A stretch of DNA of 10,211 bases, from positions 1-10,211 of the forward strand of contig CAMWPF010000030.1 of NCBI GenBank assembly GCA_947176045.1, written 5' to 3'. The notes beneath the pieces are model-generated. The model did not search any database and was not told where the DNA came from. It saw nothing but the letters and a program-made list of their open reading frames with translations. Below, piece after piece: positions 1-5,753 of the stretch; the stretch's first letter is position 1; every line of letters begins with the position of its first letter. A program made the translations under genes and the position numbers. The stretch comes from an uncultured Treponema sp. Lineage in GTDB: Bacteria; Spirochaetota; Spirochaetia; Treponematales; Treponemataceae.

Positions 1-182
1 CGCGGGGGGGCTTCATTGCGGTTCTGGGCCCCGGTGTGTTTGTTTAACTGGGGCGCCCCCCCCCCCCGTTGGCCCAAAAAACCCGGGGCGGCGCCCTTCG
101 GGCAGCCGCACTCCGCGGAACTGCATCCGGTTTCGCGCGCAGCTGGCGCGGTGCCGGAGCCATTTTGCCGCAGGCAACAAGC
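1..182. other. Homopolymer-rich window edge, non-coding
   Basis: This stretch lies downstream of the reverse-strand gene that ends at 183. It holds a run of seven G (4-10), the palindrome GGGGCGCCCC (50-59) running into twelve consecutive C (56-67), and six A (76-81). I see no credible gene in it. The short reading frames that cross it have no ribosome-binding site or recognisable domain. The density of homopolymers is unlike the rest of the window and may reflect a contig end or sequencing uncertainty rather than biology. Confidence 0.5.
76..109 (-). terminator. GC-rich hairpin, possible terminator of the YD-repeat gene
   Basis: GCGGC and GCCC (88-96) pair with GGGC and GCCGC (100-109) around a TTC loop, with one bulged A at 104, giving nine base pairs. 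Read on the reverse strand, the hairpin is followed by CCGGG and then six T (76-81). That resembles an intrinsic terminator for the gene ending at 183. The T run is several bases away from the stem, so the call is tentative. Confidence 0.4.
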
Positions 183-1043
183 CTACTTTGCGTTGAAATA
201 TGTCTGCATTCCGTAATCGTAGACGTATTCCGTCATGTCAACCATTTCATTGACTGTCGTTCCGAACTTTGCGGAAACGCTGTACGCCGTAATTTTGGAA
301 AGATTTCCAAGCGTATCGTACTTTACAATCTTGCGGAGCGAAACGACGTCGTCGGCGTTGTATGTCGTTACTTCGACCAAGACGCCCGCGTCATCATAAC
401 GGAACACGTCTTTTGCAGTCATTTTTCCGGCGGCATCATAATAGGAAATCGTATCGTTCTTTCCGTCGTCAGTGTATGTATAGCGCCGCTCTTCGTCCAA
501 AGAACCGTCGGAAAAATATTCAAATTCGGATTCAACGCGCTTCTTTCCGTCGAACTTGCAAATTTTCTTCCAGACAATCGCGCCGTCGCCGTCATAATAC
601 GTCTCGTCGAAAAAACTGCCGTCATCGGCATACGTATACAGCGTCCGGCTCTTCAGGACGCCGTTCCGTCCATATTCGGCGCATTCTGAACGGACGCCGT
701 CCTTATATAAAATGACGGACTTCCATACTTCCACTTTGTTGGAATCGAATCCTGTCTGGCCGACCAGCTTTCCCGCCGCATCATAAGAATTTACAATCCT
801 GTTCACAAGGACGTCGCGCGCCGTCAGCTCCGAAGATTCCACGATATGACCAGCCGCGTCATACACTGTGATGAATTTGGAATCCGGCGTCCGAAAATAC
901 TCGCCGAATTTTGAGACGATGGAATACTCTGTCCTCATGACGCCTTTGACAGCGCCGTTGATCTGCATTCCTGCGGCAATATCATACGCAGACACAGCGA
1001 CTCCGGCAAACGCCAGGCAGACGACCGCAACGATTTTTTTCAT
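183..1043 (-). CDS. Secreted YD-type repeat protein, function unknown
   Basis: The product is 286 residues. An N-terminal Sec signal peptide (about 1-19, Lys-Lys start, hydrophobic core, AVSA cleavage site before Tyr20) is seen, so it should be exported to the periplasm or cell surface. From about residue 61 to 254 the chain is built of short units of the form Y-D-x-x-G-x-L (YDAAG at 61, 87 and 202; YDDAG at 216; YDTLG at 242). Tyr or Phe recurs at 124, 138, 150, 164, 176, 190, 202, 216, 228 and 242, that is, steps of alternately 14 and 12 residues. This resembles RHS/YD and YwqK/MORN-like beta repeats, which form stacked hairpins, but there is no RHS core or toxin tip. The start at 1043 is chosen because GGAGGA lies five bases upstream and the signal peptide begins there; a start six codons earlier has neither. 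It is a single gene, divergent from the LysR regulator. Role unknown; possibly surface binding. Confidence 0.85.
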   Translation of the reverse strand: MKKIVAVVCLAFAGVAVSAYDIAAGMQINGAVKGVMRTEYSIVSKFGEYFRTPDSKFITVYDAAGHIVESSELTARDVLVNRIVNSYDAAGKLVGQTGFDSNKVEVWKSVILYKDGVRSECAEYGRNGVLKSRTLYTYADDGSFFDETYYDGDGAIVWKKICKFDGKKRVESEFEYFSDGSLDEERRYTYTDDGKNDTISYYDAAGKMTAKDVFRYDDAGVLVEVTTYNADDVVSLRKIVKYDTLGNLSKITAYSVSAKFGTTVNEMVDMTEYVYDYGMQTYFNAK

Positions 1044-1089
1044 AGTTCCTCCACATTGCAACTGACGGCGGCAGTCGAAACATCCGCCG

Positions 1090-1138
1090 GATTTTGACGC
1101 ATTCTGGCAGAACGCAACTGACGCGCCCTGTCAAAATC
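1090..1138. promoter_or_regulatory. Candidate LysR-type operator between divergent genes
   Basis: The 130-bp gap between the divergent starts (1043 and 1174) holds an imperfect 17-bp palindrome at 1099-1115 with a perfect core TTCTGGCAGAA (1102-1112). A 9-bp inverted repeat, GATTTTGAC (1090-1098) and GTCAAAATC (1130-1138), encloses it, though not concentrically. The direct repeat GCAACTGACG occurs at 1058-1067 and 1114-1123. LysR-family proteins usually bind interrupted dyads next to their own promoter, and IlvY in enterobacteria binds tandem operators between ilvY and its divergent target. Assigning this site to the adjacent regulator is inference. Confidence 0.45.
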
Positions 1139-1148
1139 TGCCGTCTTA

Positions 1149-1157
1149 TGCTACTAT
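1149..1157 (+). promoter_or_regulatory. Extended -10 promoter element of the ilvY-like gene
   Basis: TGCTACTAT has the TGn extension and a 4/6 match to TATAAT. No good -35 is present at the usual spacing; the region there is occupied by the GTCAAAATC half-site. Transcription would start near 1164, leaving a leader of only about ten bases before the ATG at 1174. No clear Shine-Dalgarno sequence precedes that ATG, which fits a very short leader. Confidence 0.4.
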
Positions 1158-1173
1158 TATCGGAACAATCCAA

Positions 1174-2085
1174 ATGAATTTTTACGAATTAAAAGCATTT
1201 GCCGCACTTTCTGAGCAACTTCATTTCGCAAAAGCCGCCGCACAGCTGAACATGAGTCCGTCGGCGCTCAGCAGGATAATATCCCGGCTTGAAGAGGAAA
1301 CAGGAAGGGAGCTTGTCAACCGGAGCAGCCGCCAGGTATCGCTCACAGACGACGGCGCAACATTCGCGGAATTCGCCGGAACCATTCTGGAGGAACGGAT
1401 GGAGCTGGACGCCCGGTTTTCCGGCAATCAAGACACAATCGCCGGAACGCTCCGCGTCTACGCGTCCGTAACGGCGTGCTATACCATTCTGCCGCTGTTC
1501 ATCCGGCAGCTCGCCGCAAAATATCCGGCGGTGCAGCTGTCCGTAGAAACCGGAGATCCTGCCGGTGCGATTCCCGCTGTCCGGGAAGGACGCGCGGCGC
1601 TGGCAGTCGCCGCAATCCCGGAAGACGGACTGTCCTATCTGGAAACCATCCGCATCAAAAAAACACCCTTGATTTACGCCGCCGCGCATTCCGGACCGTA
1701 CCGCGAAATCGGCGGCTCCCCGCAGGACATCATTTCGTCCGTACCGCTGATTCTGCCGAAAACAGGGCCAGCCCGCCGCCGATTCGACCGCTGGACAAAA
1801 TCGCGCAATGTCCGTCCCAGCATCATCGCAGAAACAGAAGGCAACGAGGCAATTCTGGCGCTGGCGAGCCTCGGACTTGGAATCGGGCTGGTGCCGCAGA
1901 TTGTCCTCGAAAGCGGCCCCTACACAAACGGCTTCGTCGTGCATCCCGCTGGAAATACGATGGGTTGGTACGACATCGGATTCATCCGCCGAGCAGAAAT
2001 CTACGGCACTCGCGCAAGCCGCAGAATCCAGCAGGCAGTCAGCGACATCCTCCACACCACGGACTGGAGCCGCGCAGGCCTCTGA
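1174..2085 (+). CDS. ilvY: LysR-family transcriptional regulator, IlvY-like
   Basis: The product is 303 residues, the usual length of LysR regulators (about 300). Residues 1-60 form the winged helix-turn-helix: FAALSEQLHFAKAA, then SPSALSRIISRLEEE as recognition helix and LVNRSSRQVSLTDDG as wing. Residues about 90-295 form the two-lobed effector domain. Features shared with enterobacterial IlvY, from memory, are SVTA-Y near 97-102, ETGDPA near 124-129, the GPxRRR motif near 193-198 and the GLGIGLVPQ-VLE stretch near 233-246. IlvY activates ilvC (acetohydroxyacid isomeroreductase) in response to acetolactate-type inducers, in branched-chain amino acid synthesis. Here the divergent neighbour is the YD-repeat gene and no ilv gene is in the window, so the target may be distant or different. 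The start matches the family N-terminus, although no ribosome-binding site is seen. Confidence 0.85.
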   Translation: MNFYELKAFAALSEQLHFAKAAAQLNMSPSALSRIISRLEEETGRELVNRSSRQVSLTDDGATFAEFAGTILEERMELDARFSGNQDTIAGTLRVYASVTACYTILPLFIRQLAAKYPAVQLSVETGDPAGAIPAVREGRAALAVAAIPEDGLSYLETIRIKKTPLIYAAAHSGPYREIGGSPQDIISSVPLILPKTGPARRRFDRWTKSRNVRPSIIAETEGNEAILALASLGLGIGLVPQIVLESGPYTNGFVVHPAGNTMGWYDIGFIRRAEIYGTRASRRIQQAVSDILHTTDWSRAGL

Positions 2086-2116
2086 CGCGCCGGACGGTGC
2101 CGTTCCAACACTGTCC

Positions 2117-2223
2117 GGGCGTTCGGGCGGCCATCCTGCCTGCGGCAGTCTGCGCGTGCTTGCTGCAAGTCCTCGCTGCGGGCTGCCGTCGGCAGCCCGC
2201 CCGCCGGTCTTTCCGCAACGCCC
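2117..2223 (+). repeat. Two-hairpin intergenic repeat, diverged copy
   Basis: This copy begins with GGGCGTTC (2117-2124). It has a small hairpin CTGCC-TGC-GGCAG (2136-2148), the shared box GTGCTTGC (2156-2163), then TCCTCG (2170-2175), and a strong second hairpin with a perfect ten-base stem (2178-2187 with 2191-2200, loop GTC). It ends near CCGCAACGCCC (2213-2223). The order and spacing of the boxes match the reverse-strand copy at 3157-3258, though the stems differ in sequence. It lies between ilvY and the UDG-like gene, and the second hairpin could also end ilvY transcription, although no T run follows it. Confidence 0.55.
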
Positions 2224-2307
2224 GCTGCCGCTGTCGGCGACGCCCTCTGTCGAACCTTCCGCGCCGCGCCGTTTCTCCCCGTTCTTCCGCCCCGCGCAAA
2301 AATCCGC

Positions 2308-2347
2308 TATACTGGACGCATCCGCAGCATATTGCACAATGGGAGGA
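2308..2347 (+). promoter_or_regulatory. Promoter -10 and ribosome-binding site of the UDG-like gene
   Basis: TATACT (2308-2313) is a 5/6 match to the -10 consensus; the -35 region is weak. A strong Shine-Dalgarno sequence, GGGAGGAA (2341-2348), lies a few bases before ATG 2352. It decides the start, because the same reading frame stays open far upstream across the repeat and ilvY. Confidence 0.55.
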
Positions 2348-2351
2348 ACGT

Positions 2352-3143
2352 ATGACAACGGCACAATGGCAGGCGTTCGCGGCGTTCCGGCAGGAATTCC
2401 GCGAAAAAGTCCGCGAGTGGAGCGGCTTTTCGGGAGCGCTCAGGCAGCTCCAGCTGGAATCGGCGGAAAAAGACACGCCGCCATATCCGCTTGAAACCGG
2501 CATCGTCTACAACCGCGCGCTGGACGACATCACGCAGAACGACGAAATCCGCCTGCTGGTCATCGGAGACAATCCGGGGAAGGACGAGCAGCTGGCAAAG
2601 AACAACCGCTACCTCGTCGGGCAGGCCGGAAAAATCGCGGACGGCTTCTTCCGGCGAAACCCGGAATTCGGCGTGGACTTCCGGCGAAACGTCATCATCT
2701 TGAACAAAACGCCCGTCCACACCGCAAAGACGGCGCATTTGAAATATGTCATCAAAAACGGCGGCACGGAAATTCGAGAATTGATAGAACGCAGCCAGAT
2801 CTGGATGGCGCAGAAGACGGCGGAACTGCATTCCGCGCTGGCCGCCGGCGCAGATCCGGCGGATGCCGGCCGTCGGACGGAACTGTGGCTCGTCGGCTAT
2901 GCGGAATTAAAGAAAAAGGGAATCTTCACCTTGTACCGGGACACGCTCCAAGACGCGTATTCCGCCGCAAACGGCGACGGCGCTTGGAACGATGTCTACG
3001 TATTCCAGCATTTTTCGATGAACCGGTTTTCCATCGACTTGCGCGAATTCCGGGAAAAGCATCCAGAACTGCCGCTGACGGATGCCGTCCACGCGCTGGG
3101 AACAATCCATAAAAACGAAATCTATAATTCAAGGGAAAAATAA
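2352..3143 (+). CDS. Uracil-DNA glycosylase superfamily protein
   Basis: The product is 263 residues, cytoplasmic, with no signal peptide or membrane segment. Motif 1 is IGDNPGKDE (71-79), matching the Gx(N/A)PG water-activating loop of the superfamily. It is followed by RYLVGQAGK (86-94), the hydrophobic strand NVIILNKTP (113-121), LWLVGYAE (178-185), and HFSMNRF (220-226) in the position of motif 2 (HPSxxN-like) near the C-terminus. Members of this fold remove uracil or other damaged bases and start base-excision repair. The motif 1 Asn resembles the GINPG of the MUG/TDG family, while the preceding Asp recalls the Glu of family-4 GEAPG, so I cannot assign a family or substrate. The start is set by the GGGAGGAA site. 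It is a single forward gene, convergent with the lipoprotein gene beyond the repeat. Superfamily membership is fairly sure; activity is inferred. Confidence 0.75.
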   Translation: MTTAQWQAFAAFRQEFREKVREWSGFSGALRQLQLESAEKDTPPYPLETGIVYNRALDDITQNDEIRLLVIGDNPGKDEQLAKNNRYLVGQAGKIADGFFRRNPEFGVDFRRNVIILNKTPVHTAKTAHLKYVIKNGGTEIRELIERSQIWMAQKTAELHSALAAGADPADAGRRTELWLVGYAELKKKGIFTLYRDTLQDAYSAANGDGAWNDVYVFQHFSMNRFSIDLREFREKHPELPLTDAVHALGTIHKNEIYNSREK

Positions 3144-3156
3144 AAGGCTCCGCGGA

Positions 3157-3258
3157 CGCGTTAGGGGGCGCTGCCGGTACACCGCAGGACGCGGAGCGTC
3201 CGAGGAGTAAAGGCAAGCACCCGACGGCAGCGTGCGCCAGCACGCTGCCGGAACGCCC
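3157..3258 (-). repeat. Two-hairpin intergenic repeat, full copy
   Basis: Read on the reverse strand this runs GGGCGTTC (3258-3251), a hairpin with eleven-base arms (3225-3235 with 3240-3250, loop GCCA), then TCGGGTGCTTGCCTTT (3224-3209), TCCTCG (3206-3201), a second hairpin GGACGC-TCC-GCGTCC (3201-3187), and an end near CGCCCCCTAACGCG. The first hairpin and both flanks recur in inverted orientation at 10162-10211. It sits between two convergent genes (UDG-like and lipoprotein), a place where such a structure could act as a bidirectional terminator. An 8-bp inverted repeat (3147-3154 with 3190-3197) adds further folding potential. Confidence 0.7.
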
Positions 3259-3287
3259 TGATTGGAAGGCGGACTGCGCCGCAGATT

Positions 3288-4052
3288 TTACACGCTGAGT
3301 TCAACAGGCTCCGTAAAATTGAGCAGGCGGAGGAGCGGAACGGTAACGACCTGCCGGCCGCGGGGAGAAACAAGCGACAGCGAAATCTCCGCTGCGGAAA
3401 TTTCATCGGCGAGGGCAGAACCGTACACGGTCGCAATCAAATCAAGGTACTCTTCGTCGGACATCGCCTCGCCGCTGAATGTCGGCGCCATAAACAAATC
3501 GAGATACGACTGCAATTTTCCCGGCAGCGCGCTGTACAAGCCGCGCAGCGTTTCCGCCGTAACCGACAGCGTTGCGTCCGGCGCTTCGGACGGCGGATTT
3601 CGGGATTTCCGCCGCAGCAGTCCCGCCTCCTCAAGCGCATTCCGCTGATTTTCAGGGAACCATCCGGAAATATCGATTCCTGACTTTTCCAGCGCGCCGT
3701 GACGGAAAGCAGCCGCAGCGCCGCCGTCGGAACGCGCGTCCACGGCAACATTCACGAATCCAGCCTCTTGAAACAGCGCTTGAATTTCCTTTGCGTCGAA
3801 CAACGGCGCCGCGCCGTCCGCAGCGGACGCAGAATTTCCGCTGATGGCGGAAATGGTCTCCAAAAAAGCGGCGCCCGCCTGCGCGCTGTATGAAAAACTG
3901 GCGGCGTCGGCGCGGACTTCAATTTTCAAGCTGCTTCGGCAGGATGAAAACAGCGCGCAGGCGCACAGGATTGCGGCGGCGGTCGGGAGCGCGCCCCAAA
4001 ACCGTCCGCACGGCGCTTCACGATATTCCGTTCTGCTAGCTTTTTTCTGCAT
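3288..4052 (-). CDS. Putative lipoprotein of unknown function
   Basis: The product is 254 residues. A basic N-terminus and hydrophobic stretch (about 20-36) lead to LFSSC, with Cys38 as the lipidation site, typical of spirochaete lipoproteins. The mature part (39-254) is Ala/Ser-rich and mixed in charge; no catalytic motif is recognised. A stretch near residues 179-205 (GLYSALPGKLQSYLDLFMAP) looks helical and amphipathic, and the C-terminus returns to strand-like segments (SLSLVSPRGRQVVTVPLL). AGGAG six bases before ATG 4052 supports the start. It begins 40 bases after the NlpC/P60 gene with no terminator between, so co-transcription and a shared envelope role are likely (inference). Confidence 0.8.
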   Translation of the reverse strand: MQKKASRTEYREAPCGRFWGALPTAAAILCACALFSSCRSSLKIEVRADAASFSYSAQAGAAFLETISAISGNSASAADGAAPLFDAKEIQALFQEAGFVNVAVDARSDGGAAAAFRHGALEKSGIDISGWFPENQRNALEEAGLLRRKSRNPPSEAPDATLSVTAETLRGLYSALPGKLQSYLDLFMAPTFSGEAMSDEEYLDLIATVYGSALADEISAAEISLSLVSPRGRQVVTVPLLRLLNFTEPVELSV

Positions 4053-4092
4053 TTAATTCTCCTGAAATTTTATCGCGGCTCGGCATCGCCGG

Positions 4093-5229
4093 TCAGCCGC
4101 CGGCAAAGGCAGACAACGGAAAGCGGACGGAAATGCCGGTGGAAAATTCCAGCCCGGCCGCGGCGCTTTTCAGCGGAGACAACGCGGCGCCGTCCTCGGC
4201 ATTGAAAACGGTGTAGCTGATGTCCTGAATCACGCTGACCTTGAACCGTCCCTTCGTGATGGACGGCGTCCGAACCGAAATTCCGATAATCCCGGGAAAA
4301 ACGGACGCCTTGATTCTTTCACCAGACGCAGGAAGTCCGCACGCTCCCATAGTGAAAACTGGTCCGGCATACGTCTTGATGAATTCTCCGAACGACAGCG
4401 AAAGCAGCAGCGGAATTTGGAACGCGCCGACGCCGTAGTTCCACCGAACCATGACGCCGACGCCGGGCGACAGCCGGCTTCCTTCGTATACAATTCCGCC
4501 CTGAGTGGAAAGTCCGCGAAAATTGATGAAGAACGATTTCTCCGTGAACAACGACCAGTCGCCGGCCAGCGTTCCTTCAAAGGCAAGCCTGTTGAAAAAT
4601 CCGCCGCCCGGCGTGCCGGCATTCCCGGATGCGCTGGATGCACCGGAATTTCGGGAAGCGACGCCAGAGGCCGTATCGGAAGCTCCCCTTCCTGCCGAGG
4701 CGACAACGGCAGCGTCATTCATGCCTGACGCGCGGATGAATTTTCCGCAGGCGGCATACCGGGGCTTCCAGTAGCCTTCATTCAACGACGACACGATGAC
4801 GCCTGTGTTCGTTCCATCGCTGACAGCTGAAATGAACTGCGAATTTCCAATATACAATCCGACATGGGAAATGCTTCCGTCGCCGGTCGTCCGGAAAAAA
4901 ACTAAATCTCCCGGCTCCTTCTTATCGTTCGGAACAATGGTAACAAAATCATACATTGCTTTTGCAGTGCGCGGAAGCTGGTATTGAATGGATTCGCGCG
5001 CGACAAAATAAATGAGGCCGGAACAGTCAAAGGCGTCTGGACCTGTCGCGCCGCGGACATACGGAGAACCGACGTATTTTTTCGCTTCCGCAACAAGCCG
5101 CTCCCTGTACGCGCGGGCTTCCGCTTCCGTCAAATTCGGCTCCGCAAAACACTTCATCGGAACAAGCAGAAGAATCAAAATCGCCGCGGTAATTAGAAAA
5201 AGTCTGCCACGAATTTTGAAATCATTCAT
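4093..5229 (-). CDS. NlpC/P60 (C40) cell-wall hydrolase with C-terminal envelope domain
   Basis: The product is 378 residues. A signal peptide (about 1-29, ending CFA) directs export. Residues about 35-167 are an NlpC/P60 domain, a cysteine peptidase fold that cuts peptidoglycan stem peptides. The catalytic Cys69 lies in FDCSGL, His122 in SHVGLYIG, and the family endings (SSLNEGYWKPRY) are kept. The third polar residue, His in E. coli Spr/MepS (FVHA), is Ser134 here (FISA). A low-complexity Gly/Ser/Ala linker (about 170-209) joins a roughly 170-residue C-terminal part with alternating hydrophobic and aromatic strands (about 210-378), resembling an outer-membrane-associated beta domain. Other NlpC/P60 enzymes are usually half this length. 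The start matches the signal peptide, but a TATAAT hexamer ends only five bases before the ATG and no Shine-Dalgarno sequence is seen. It is probably the first gene of a pair with the lipoprotein gene. Confidence 0.85.
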   Translation of the reverse strand: MNDFKIRGRLFLITAAILILLLVPMKCFAEPNLTEAEARAYRERLVAEAKKYVGSPYVRGATGPDAFDCSGLIYFVARESIQYQLPRTAKAMYDFVTIVPNDKKEPGDLVFFRTTGDGSISHVGLYIGNSQFISAVSDGTNTGVIVSSLNEGYWKPRYAACGKFIRASGMNDAAVVASAGRGASDTASGVASRNSGASSASGNAGTPGGGFFNRLAFEGTLAGDWSLFTEKSFFINFRGLSTQGGIVYEGSRLSPGVGVMVRWNYGVGAFQIPLLLSLSFGEFIKTYAGPVFTMGACGLPASGERIKASVFPGIIGISVRTPSITKGRFKVSVIQDISYTVFNAEDGAALSPLKSAAAGLEFSTGISVRFPLSAFAGG

Positions 5230-5234
5230 ATTAT

Positions 5235-5264
5235 ATTATAGGTGGGTTTCCGGCATTTTGTTAC
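5235..5264 (-). promoter_or_regulatory. Promoter of the NlpC/P60 gene
   Basis: On the reverse strand GTAACA (5264-5259, 4/6 to TTGACA) is followed by an 18-base spacer and a perfect TATAAT (5240-5235). The start codon begins at 5229, so transcription would begin at or beside the ATG, implying a leaderless message. A longer transcript from further upstream would have to pass the terminators at 5276-5396. Confidence 0.55.
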
Positions 5265-5275
5265 AAAATCTTTGG

Positions 5276-5308
5276 AAAAACAGCGCCCCTCTGATTTCCA
5301 GAGGGGCG
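5276..5308 (-). terminator. Intrinsic terminator (second of a tandem pair)
   Basis: There is a perfect ten-base stem, CGCCCCTCTG (5284-5293) with CAGAGGGGCG (5299-5308), and a five-base loop. On the reverse strand it is followed after three bases by TTTTT (5280-5276). It backs up the terminator at 5333-5359 and insulates the NlpC/P60 gene from the small lipoprotein gene. Confidence 0.75.
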
Positions 5309-5332
5309 GCTGGATGCGCGCTGCCGCAACGC

Positions 5333-5359
5333 AAAAAAAGCAGCCTGAACACAGGCTGC
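5333..5359 (-). terminator. Intrinsic terminator of the small lipoprotein gene
   Basis: There is a perfect eight-base stem, GCAGCCTG (5340-5347) with CAGGCTGC (5352-5359), a four-base loop, and seven T directly after it on the reverse strand (5339-5333). This is a textbook rho-independent terminator about 75 bases after the stop at 5435. Confidence 0.85.
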
Positions 5360-5363
5360 AATG

Positions 5364-5396
5364 CAAGCCGGCCGCGGCAGTTCCGCAGCCGGCTTG
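5364..5396 (-). terminator. Stable hairpin just upstream of the terminator
   Basis: CAAGCCGGC (5364-5372) pairs with GCCGGCTTG (5388-5396). An inner GCGG/CCGC stem (5374-5377 with 5383-5386) extends it, leaving only one unpaired base on each side and a CAGTT loop. No T run follows, so it is not a terminator by itself. As a 3'-end structure it may protect the small lipoprotein mRNA from exonucleases (inference). Confidence 0.5.
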
Positions 5397-5434
5397 TAGG
5401 TACAGATTTCCGGCACAACTATGCCGAAGCGAGA

Positions 5435-5635
5435 TTACTCTTCAACTTCGACAACTTCTGCTTCAACCGGAGCCTCTTCAACAACTTCTGTTTCAGCAGG
5501 CGTCTCGACAGTTGTCTCGACAACTGTCGTCTCCGCCTTCTTGGCGGCCTTCGCCTTCGGCTTTGCGCACGCGGCGAAAGAAGAGAAGAGAACCAGAGCG
5601 AAAAGAGCTGTGAAGATTTTTGCGATTTTTTTCAT
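5435..5635 (-). CDS. Small acidic Glu/Val/Thr-rich lipoprotein
   Basis: The product is 66 residues. The signal sequence (MKKIAKIFTALFALVLFSSFAAC) has a lipobox ending in Cys23. The mature part is a short basic Ala/Lys segment (KPKAKAAKKAE, 25-35) followed by an acidic low-complexity tail of VET/VEE/AE units to the end (36-66), probably unstructured. The bipolar charge could let it bridge the peptidoglycan or membrane and another envelope component, but this is inference; no family is recognised. A Shine-Dalgarno sequence (AAAGAGG) lies about seven bases before ATG 5635. It has its own promoter, an AT-rich leader region and three hairpins behind it, so it is a stand-alone, possibly strongly expressed gene. 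Confidence 0.8.
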   Translation of the reverse strand: MKKIAKIFTALFALVLFSSFAACAKPKAKAAKKAETTVVETTVETPAETEVVEEAPVEAEVVEVEE

Positions 5636-5657
5636 ACTAAAACCTCTTTAATGCGTT

Positions 5658-5663
5658 TTTATA
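5658..5663 (-). promoter_or_regulatory. Likely -10 box of the small lipoprotein gene
   Basis: TATAAA (reverse strand, 5663-5658) lies in the AT-rich upstream region. Transcription would begin near 5651, leaving a leader of about 15 bases that still contains the AAGAGG ribosome-binding site. The best -35 at 16 bases spacing (TTCCAT) is poor, so an activator may be needed. Confidence 0.4.
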
Positions 5664-5726
5664 TCCTTAACAAGATACAATGGAATCTTAACACAAGCCC
5701 ATTGCGCATGAAAGAATATGCCATCA

Positions 5727-5753
5727 GAATAATGCGTTATCCGCATAATATTC
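5727..5753. promoter_or_regulatory. AT-rich inverted repeat upstream of the small lipoprotein gene
   Basis: GAATA-ATGCG (5727-5736) pairs with CGCAT and TATTC (5742-5746, 5749-5753) around a TTATC loop, with two unpaired A. The motif ATGCG or its complement also occurs at 5651-5655 and 5705-5709, and TAATGCGTT is repeated at 5649-5657 and 5730-5738. The 221-bp gap between the MATE gene and the small lipoprotein gene is clearly more AT-rich than the genes around it and holds no reading frame I can support. A regulator binding site is possible. Confidence 0.35.

Noticed and set aside
69..689. Forward reading frame of 206 codons at the left edge
   Set aside because: It is antisense to the YD-repeat gene and starts in the homopolymer stretch; no domain and no ribosome-binding site.
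183..1043. YD protein as a polymorphic RHS toxin
   Set aside because: It is only 286 residues, lacks the RHS core and a variable C-terminal toxin, and has no immunity gene next to it.
1476..2351. Upstream extension of the UDG-like reading frame
   Set aside because: The frame is open into ilvY, but the upstream part overlaps ilvY and the repeat, is Arg/Pro-rich, and the strong ribosome-binding site at 2341 marks the real start.
1189..2364. Long reverse-strand reading frame (391 codons)
   Set aside because: It lies antisense to the well-supported LysR gene and across the repeat. Its translation is Arg/Cys/Gly-rich without domains, and it has no ribosome-binding site. It is a by-product of GC-rich codon use.
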